From LMUY01 sp964246185 (lineage in GTDB: Bacteria > Pseudomonadota > Alphaproteobacteria > Acetobacterales > Acetobacteraceae), in NCBI GenBank assembly GCA_964246185.1, contig CAXTPP010000003.1, forward strand, positions 7,194-71,193: a stretch of 64,000 nt of DNA. The letters are read 5' to 3'. Positions within the stretch are counted from its first letter, which is position 1, and every line of letters begins with the position of its first letter. A program made the position numbers and the translations under genes. Shown here piece by piece: positions 58,665 through 64,000 of the stretch. The notes beneath the pieces were generated by a model. That model saw only the letters and a program-made list of their open reading frames with translations, had not been told where the DNA came from and searched no databases.

Positions 58665-60448
58665 CTAAGTTCCGCAACGGGAATCGACGATCTTAAGACC
58701 AGCCTGTGGGCTGCCGCCGGCGGCACGCTTTGGGACAAGGTTGAAACCCTGCAATGGGATGACGCCCTGCACAGTTCCGGGCTTGATGGCGATTCGACGG
58801 GGCTCATCGACCGCCACTCGCAGCAGTTCAAGGAAATTGACGACCTTGGCGTCAACTCAGATGCCGACGGCATCGACGGGGGTGGCCCGTGGCAAAGCGA
58901 CGATTCTGGCGGCGTGCATGGGCTGGATGCCGAGGAAGCGCGCCAGGTCTTCACCAGCTACGGCTGGCTCCATGCGCAAAAGTGGCTGGACCAGCGCAAT
59001 GATGCCGCATGATCAGGGATGGCCGATGTCGGCGAGGGGGACAAGCGCTTCTGGATCGCCAGCGTCACGCCGAAGGGCGGGCGCACGCTGGTTCTCTGGA
59101 TCGACCAGATGTCGCATCTTATCGATCGCGCTGAACTCGATCTTGCCATATTCCACAAAACAATCCGTTACGGCGCATATCAGCAGTTCGATGGGCTGAC
59201 CCTGCCGACGACCATCGCCTCCGACCTGGGCGACCCGAGTGACGTTGATAGGGTCACGGTCCAGCGCTGGACCGTGACCCTAAGCTGGACGATGCCGCTC
59301 TCCAGCGTATACCGACCCCCAAGGACGCCCGTATTTCGGACGGCGCACCAAGCAGCACCGTTCTATTGATCCTGGAAGGCGGCACGCTTCTTGTCATGGC
59401 GTCAGTCAACAATGGACCGCCGATGCGTTTCATTCTCGACACGGGCGGCCATGCCATCCTGACGCTTGAAGCGGCATCCCAACTCGGGCTTGCCGGTGTC
59501 GGCAAAGGCTAGGGCTACGGCGGAGGCGAAGGCTCGACGACGCAACAGTTCGTTCGCACAAGCCGGCTCACGATCGGCGCAGCCGAGATCGACGGCATGC
59601 CGTTCGCCATCGCTCCCTTGCAGTATCTCTTCCGCGAGCGGGGACGCGGGGAGGAGGTTGCTGGCATCCTCGGGCTGGAAGTATTTGAACGCTTCGCGGT
59701 CACGCTCGATTATGCCGGCCGCTCCATAACCCTGACGCCGCTGGACCGATTTGCGCCTCCTCAGTCCGGGATAGCCGTGCCGATCCTATTTGCCGACGAT
59801 TGCTCTTTGGTCGAAGGCGCCGTGAGCGGCTTGCCAGGGATCATCGCGATTGACTCTGGCACCAGCGGCGATCTCGTTATCCAGGGCCGGTTCGCACGCC
59901 GGACTGGACTTGATGCAGCCTTTAGGGGTGGCGTCGATCTTGTCTCGTCGGGCCAGGGCGGCGATGCAGTCAGCATCGAAGCGAGGTTCGACGAACTGAG
60001 GCTCGGCCCGGTAAAGCTGCCGCACGTGCTCGCCAGCGTCGCATATGACCGTGCAGGCGCATTCTCGTCACGCAGCAAGGCGGCCAACGTCGGCGAAAGC
60101 ATCTTGCGGTTGTTCAAAGTGACGTTCGACTACGGACGGCATACGGTGACTCTGGAGCGGCAAGATAGCAGCGACCCGCCCTTCCCCCGCGCCGGTGCCC
60201 AATTGCGCAAATTGGACCCAGACGCGTTCATAGCCACCGCAATCAGGCCGGACGGCCCTGCTGTCAACGCCGGTCTTGCCAAGGGCGACCGCGTGGTCAC
60301 TGTGGACGGGGTGGATGCAACGGACCTGGCCGGATCGGACATGTGGAGCAAGCTGCGGCAACCACCAGGCACCGTTTTGGCTTTGACCGTCGAGAAAGCC
60401 GGAAAAGCCCGAGTAGTCCCTGTCGTCTTGCAGGACGTGCTGCCGTGA
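58665..60448 (+). pseudogene. Aspartyl protease (retropepsin-like) with PDZ domain, disrupted
   Basis: Joined across its defects, this encodes one protein. An N-terminal part (KTSLWAAAGGTLWDKVETL, then FWIASVTPKGGRTLVLWID) is followed by two protease lobes with FILDTGGHAILT and IAIDSGTSGDL as active-site Asp motifs, and a C-terminal PDZ domain (IRPDGPAVNAGLAKGDRVVTVDG). It carries at least three lesions: in-frame TGA at 59010, a frameshift near 59275 (frame moves after QRWTVT to KLDDAALQRIPTPK), and in-frame TAG at 59510. The signal peptide end is also missing. The last 283 residues (from ATG 59597) remain open and could yield a fragment with the second lobe plus PDZ. Confidence 0.85.
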
Positions 60449-60517
60449 TGGTGTTTTATGCCAGTGCCAGCCTGCATTGCGCCCTAGCTGGGGCAATGGG
60501 GCGCACGGCCGCAAGTG

Positions 60518-61039
60518 TTATTCAGGCTTGCCGGAAACATAGGCAACGCATTGCAGGGCTGATGCTGCTGGCGACATAGCAGCAGTATCGAGCGCAAGGT
60601 GATCGTCCGTGCGCTCCTCGAACTCATGCCGCATCACCGCGTCCCAGGTGGGCAAAAGATGTCCGGGAATATCAGCGGCGCGCTTTTCGACGCGACGCCT
60701 GTGCTCGGCGGCATCGGAGCAGAACAAGTGGATGTTGGCGATGCGTGCGGAGGATCGTGCCGCCGCGCCGCTCCATCCGAGCCGGCTCTCATGCACCGGG
60801 TTGACGCAATCGGCTACGATCGTTCGGCCCAGCCGCAAGTTGGCTTCGGCCAGGGCATTTGCCACTGCGTATCCAGCGGCGCCGACCTGACCGATGCCGG
60901 CGGCCTGCATGGCTTGCTCGATCACATCGATGCGCAGGTGGAAAGCGCCCAGCCGCCTTGCGAGAATCGTCGAGAGGGTTGTCTTGCCCGTGCCCGGCAG
61001 TCCGCTGAACACGACCAGCAACGGGCGGGCTTGCGTCAT
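60518..61039 (-). CDS. AAA-family P-loop kinase-like protein
   Basis: A 173-residue protein with Walker A SGLPGTGKTTLST at residues 11-23 and a following LRIDVIEQAM segment. The overall size and the IVADCVNP segment resemble small kinases of the chloramphenicol phosphotransferase/zeta-toxin-like group that act on small molecules. The substrate is unknown. ATG at 61039 is used; GTG two codons upstream is possible. It starts 17 bases after the MFS transporter stop, so the pair is probably one transcript. Confidence 0.78.
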   Translation of the reverse strand: MTQARPLLVVFSGLPGTGKTTLSTILARRLGAFHLRIDVIEQAMQAAGIGQVGAAGYAVANALAEANLRLGRTIVADCVNPVHESRLGWSGAAARSSARIANIHLFCSDAAEHRRRVEKRAADIPGHLLPTWDAVMRHEFEERTDDHLALDTAAMSPAASALQCVAYVSGKPE

Positions 61040-61056
61040 CGGCACACTCGGCCGGC

Positions 61057-62355
61057 CTACGCCGCGGCGACCGCATGGGCAGTCACGGCCGACCGCCGGG
61101 TCAGTGCGCAGGCTGCGGCTGCGATGAGGCAACCAGCTCCTGCCACCACGAACGCTGGCAGGTAAGTCGCCAGCGCATCCCGCGACCACCCGGCTCCGAA
61201 CGCCGCAGTCGCCGCGCCCAGCTGGTGCGCGGTGAACACCCAGCCGAACACCAGCGGTGCCTTCTCCCGTCCAAACGCGGAGCCGGCCAGGCGCACCGTC
61301 GGCGGCACAGTGGCGATCCAGTCCAGCCCGTAGAACAGCGCGAACACCGACAGGCCGTAGAAGGTGAACGACGAAAACGGCAAGTACAGCAATGACAGCC
61401 CGCGCAGCCCGTAGTACCAGAACAGCAGGTGGCGTCCGTCGAACCGGTCCGACAGCCAGCCGGACGCGATGGTTCCCACGAAGTCGAACGCGCCCATGGC
61501 GGCCAGCATGGAGGCGGCGACCACCTCGGGAATGCCGAAATCGGCGCAGAACGGCAGGAAATGCGTCTGGATCAGCCCGTTGGTGGACAGGCCGCAGATG
61601 AAGAAGGTGCCGAACAGCAGCCAGAAAACGCGGGTGCGCGCCGCCTCCGCCAGGATGCCGAAGGCTGACCACAGAGGCGATGCCGTGATAGGCGGCGCAT
61701 AAGCCAGCGGGGTGCCGGCCGGCTCGCCGTATGGCAGCAGGCCGAGGTCGGACGGGCGGTCACGCAGGAACAGCACGGCCAGCACAGCGGCCACCGCGCA
61801 GGAGAGCAACGCCGGGGCTAGCGCCACGCGCCAGCCGTAGTGCTCCGCCAGCCAGGCGGCCAGCGGCAGGAAGGCGAGCTGCCCGGTGGCGGAGCTGGCC
61901 GTCAGCATCCCGATCACCAGCCCGCGCCGCACGGTGAACCAGCGGCTGGCGACGGTTGCGCCCAGCACCAGCGCGGTCAGCCCGGTGCCGACGCCCACCA
62001 CGCCGCCCCACAGCAGCCAAAGCTGCCACAGCCAATCCATGAGCAGCGTGGCGGCACCCAGCCCGCCTACGATCAAAGCCAGCGCCGCCAGCACCACGGC
62101 GCGCAGGCCGTAGCGCGCCATCAGCGCCGCCGCGAACGGCGCCATGGCCCCGAACAGCACCAGGCGCAGCGCCAGCGGACCGGAGATACTGCTCAGGCTC
62201 CAGCCATACTCGTGCTGCAACGGGCGGATCAGCACGCCGGGCATGCCGACCGCGGCGGCAGTGGACAGCATGACGAAGAAGGCCGTGGCCGCGACGACCC
62301 AGCCGTAATGGGTGCCGCGGCGGGCCAGATACCGGGCAAGTGGTTCAGCCAGCAT
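61057..62355 (-). CDS. MFS transporter, monocarboxylate/oxalate porter type
   Basis: A 432-residue, twelve-segment transporter. HYGWVVAATAFFVMLSTAA at the start, RPLQHEYGWSLSSISGPL, and SGWLSDRFDGRHLLF between segments 8 and 9 are typical of the OFA/monocarboxylate branch of the superfamily. AGGAGA stands about eight bases before the ATG. The kinase-like gene downstream may act on the imported compound. The IS remnant begins 75 bases upstream, close enough to affect its promoter. Confidence 0.85.
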   Translation of the reverse strand: MLAEPLARYLARRGTHYGWVVAATAFFVMLSTAAAVGMPGVLIRPLQHEYGWSLSSISGPLALRLVLFGAMAPFAAALMARYGLRAVVLAALALIVGGLGAATLLMDWLWQLWLLWGGVVGVGTGLTALVLGATVASRWFTVRRGLVIGMLTASSATGQLAFLPLAAWLAEHYGWRVALAPALLSCAVAAVLAVLFLRDRPSDLGLLPYGEPAGTPLAYAPPITASPLWSAFGILAEAARTRVFWLLFGTFFICGLSTNGLIQTHFLPFCADFGIPEVVAASMLAAMGAFDFVGTIASGWLSDRFDGRHLLFWYYGLRGLSLLYLPFSSFTFYGLSVFALFYGLDWIATVPPTVRLAGSAFGREKAPLVFGWVFTAHQLGAATAAFGAGWSRDALATYLPAFVVAGAGCLIAAAACALTRRSAVTAHAVAAA

Positions 62356-62429
62356 GGCGGTGTCTCCTAGCTGTTTAGTCCCGGTATTTGATGGGTAGGA
62401 TTGGGCGTGAAGCGCTCGGGCTTTTTTGT

Positions 62430-62708
62430 TCATGCTGTGCAGATGGCCTCATCCGGTGTGAGGGCATTGAGTGTCTTTGGTCGGTGCCCGGAGTTGTAGG
62501 CGGCCACGAAGGTTGCAAGATGGTTTTGAAGGTGATTATGGCTGTCGTGGTGGAAGCGCTTGACGGTTGCGTCCTTGATGGTGCGGTTCATGCGTTCGAC
62601 CTGCCCGTTGGTCCACGGGTGCCTTGGCTTGGTGAGGCGATGGTCGATGTGGTTCTGGGCGCAGGCGAGTTCGAAGCTGTGCGCCCAGAGTGGTTCGCCG
62701 TGATCTAG
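62430..62708 (-). pseudogene. Transposase remnant, C-terminal part of an IS481-like integrase
   Basis: Reading the minus strand gives about 90 codons ending at TGA (62432-62430). They include HRLTKPRHPWTNGQVERMNR, with the third catalytic Glu of the DDE core, and AAYNSGHRPKTLNALTPDEA. This is the C-terminal third of an IS481/IS3-type transposase. It stops at the CTAG where the intact IS begins, and the region beyond that element does not continue it, so the N-terminal part was lost. It differs in sequence from the intact transposase beside it. Confidence 0.82.
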
Positions 62709-62709
62709 G

Positions 62710-63749
62710 TGTCGTTGTTATGGAGGTTGTCCCTCCGGAGCTGAGGGATGAGGCTGTGGGTGTCAGGCCTGCAACCCCGAACCCGGAGCCCCGGATGGAC
62801 GTCCATGAGAATGCCTGAACCACTTACCGTAGTCGAATGCTGATCGTGCAGCGCCTTGCCGGTGGCTGGTCCATCTTGGACGTCGCTGCCGCACAGGGCA
62901 TTACGGCCGAAACCGTCCGCAAGTGGCGCGACCGCCACGCTGCCGAGGGCGAGGCCGGGCTGCTCGAGCGATCGTCGCGGCCGCATCGCAGTCCGGCCCG
63001 TCTGGACAGCACCGCCGAGGATGCCATCGAGGCGCTCCGGCGCCAGCGCATGTCCGGTCCAGCCATCGCCCGCAGGCTCGGCAGGCCCATCTCCACCGTC
63101 GGCCACGTGCTCCGCCGCCGCAGCCTCGGCCGCCTGTCCGCGCTCGACCCCCGGCCGCCCGCCGCGCGCTACGAGCGCGACCAGCCAGGCGAGCTGGTCC
63201 ACATCGACATCAAGAAGCTCGGCCGCATCGACGGCATCGGCCACCGCATCACCGGCGACCGCACCGGCCAGAGCAGTCGCCGGGCCATTGGAAAGGGTCT
63301 CGGCTGGGAATACCTGCACGTCGCCGTCGACGACCAATCCCGCCTGGCGTTCACGCAACTGCTCCCCAGCGAACGCCAGGAAGATGCAACAGCTTTCCTG
63401 GAAAGCAGCCTGGCTTGGTTCAAGCAGCACGGCATCACCGTCCAGCGCGTGATGACCGACAACGGATCCGCCTGCAAAAGCAGGCTATTCGCCAGCGCGC
63501 TGAGCCAACATGCCATCACCCACAAGCGAACCCGGCCCTACACGCCCAAGACTAATGGCAAAGCCGAGCGTTTCATCCAAAGCAGCATCCGCGAATGGGC
63601 CTACGCAACCCCGTTCAGCAGCTCCGCACAACAACACGCCGCCATGCACCCATGGCTGCACGACTACAACACCGCACGACCACACTCAGCACTCGGCGGA
63701 AAAACGCCTGTCACAAGGCTCAACAGAGACAACGTCCTTGGCAGCGACA
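62710..63749 (+). mobile_element. IS481-family insertion sequence, complete
   Basis: The left end TGTCGTTGTTATGGAGG and the inverted right end (reading TGTCGCTGCCAAGGACG on the minus strand) match at about 19 of the first 25 positions, so both terminal repeats are present. CTAG flanks both sides (62705-62708 and 63751-63754). IS481 elements are known to target NCTAGN. The element holds one transposase gene with all three DDE residues. It probably remains active or moved recently. Confidence 0.85.
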
Positions 63750-63754
63750 GCTAG
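62837..63754 (+). CDS. IS481-family transposase
   Basis: A 305-residue DDE transposase. The N-terminal helix-turn-helix (WSILDVAAAQGITAETVRKW) is followed by a second one (MSGPAIARRLGRPISTVG) that binds the ends. The catalytic core has Asp in LVHIDIKKLG, Asp in RVMTDNGSA and Glu in TNGKAERFIQ. The C-terminus ends GGKTPVTRLNRDNVLGSDS. The coding sequence runs through the right terminal repeat, and its TAG stop lies in the flanking CTAG, outside the element proper. Confidence 0.93.
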   Translation: MLIVQRLAGGWSILDVAAAQGITAETVRKWRDRHAAEGEAGLLERSSRPHRSPARLDSTAEDAIEALRRQRMSGPAIARRLGRPISTVGHVLRRRSLGRLSALDPRPPAARYERDQPGELVHIDIKKLGRIDGIGHRITGDRTGQSSRRAIGKGLGWEYLHVAVDDQSRLAFTQLLPSERQEDATAFLESSLAWFKQHGITVQRVMTDNGSACKSRLFASALSQHAITHKRTRPYTPKTNGKAERFIQSSIREWAYATPFSSSAQQHAAMHPWLHDYNTARPHSALGGKTPVTRLNRDNVLGSDS

Positions 63755-63834
63755 CACATTGCAGCTACTCACGGTGCCGCAGCCCGGCCAGAAAGTGTTC
63801 CGGCTTCAGCCTGGTGTATGTACAGCCCGCCAGG

Positions 63835-64000
63835 ATGCCTGCGGCTGAGCAGGATCGCAAGATGGAAGACATGCTGGCCGAGGCGCTAAACCGGTTGTTT
63901 GCGGCTTACAACAAGCCCGAGATCGCGCCGATAAGGCCGGAACTGACGAACTGGGCTTCTGGTACGCATAAGCGGACAAAAGTAGAACGGCGTGTCTGGA
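63835..64000 (+). CDS. Hypothetical protein, N-terminal part (continues beyond window)
   Basis: A frame opens at ATG 63835 with AGG just upstream and stays open to the right edge (55 codons). It reads MPAAEQDRKMEDMLAEALNR, then LFAAYNKPEIAPIRPELTN, and is highly charged and probably helical. I do not recognise it. It begins 81 bases after the IS, so it could equally be the truncated remains of the gene the IS or an earlier event disrupted. Confidence 0.4.
   Translation, partial: MPAAEQDRKMEDMLAEALNRLFAAYNKPEIAPIRPELTNWASGTHKRTKVERRVW

Noticed and set aside
59597..60448. The 283-codon frame considered as an intact aspartyl protease gene
   Set aside because: It lacks the first lobe with DTG, which lies upstream in the same frame beyond an in-frame TAG, so it is the 3' part of a pseudogene.

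Overview
The window is a contiguous piece of a high-GC alphaproteobacterial chromosome. The transaldolase/glucose-6-phosphate isomerase fusion followed by gnd, zwf, pgl, rpiA and gntK, together with the rplKAJL-rpoBC proteins, points to Rhodospirillales, most probably Acetobacteraceae. That assignment is inference from gene content and order; no 16S rRNA gene is present.

Layout. (1) 1-4.9 kb: assimilatory nitrate reduction, with the end of a NirA-type siroheme reductase, an Fe-S/FAD/NADPH flavoprotein and a NasA-type molybdenum nitrate reductase. The nitrate reductase GTG start lies in the arm of a palindromic repeat. (2) 4.9-5.8 kb: a small lipoprotein and a DUF3297 protein. (3) 5.8-16.9 kb: rplK-rplA-rplJ-rplL-rpoB-rpoC on the minus strand with leader and intercistronic hairpins, but no secE-nusG immediately upstream. 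(4) 17-30.6 kb: mixed metabolism. It holds a ThDP enzyme divergent from a 2-hydroxyacid dehydrogenase, a sugar-acid dehydratase plus a DHRS6-like dehydrogenase, a cardiolipin-synthase-like enzyme, an EEP hydrolase preceded by an unlisted 39-residue exported His-rich peptide, an HpcH/HpaI aldolase, a VOC dioxygenase, an EAL protein, tRNA-Val(CAC) and a polytopic membrane protein. (5) 30.6-37.5 kb: an overlapping MFS/DUF421/membrane-protein operon, UDP-galactopyranose mutase, a PLP dehydratase, a GT39-type glycosyltransferase and a methyltransferase. (6) 37.5-44.2 kb: GST, Lrp, thioredoxin reductase-like protein, LysR plus quinone oxidoreductase, and two divergent flavoproteins whose ATG codons overlap in one CATG. 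(7) 44.2-47.3 kb: a three-gene two-component operon. (8) 47.4-58.5 kb: a nine-gene pentose-phosphate/gluconate operon, tkt, tal-pgi, gnd, zwf, two HAD phosphatases, pgl, rpiA, gntK. (9) 58.5-64 kb: a decaying aspartyl-protease/PDZ pseudogene, a small kinase with an MFS transporter, a transposase remnant and an intact IS481-family element flanked by CTAG.

How it fits together. The operon in (8) encodes the oxidative and non-oxidative pentose-phosphate pathway plus gluconate entry. Its NADPH could feed the flavoprotein in (1), which probably supplies electrons to the nitrite reductase. Apart from the PPP operon, the ribosomal/RNA polymerase cluster and the nitrate cluster, the window is a mosaic of small units. 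The pseudogene and IS cluster at the right end mark the least stable part. I see no CRISPR array, phage module, toxin-antitoxin pair or secretion system. The features most worth follow-up are the His-rich peptide with an inverted repeat upstream, the HAD pair inside the PPP operon, the CATG divergent start, the repeat-derived nasA start, and a set of 17-25 bp tandem duplications sitting in promoters and gene junctions.
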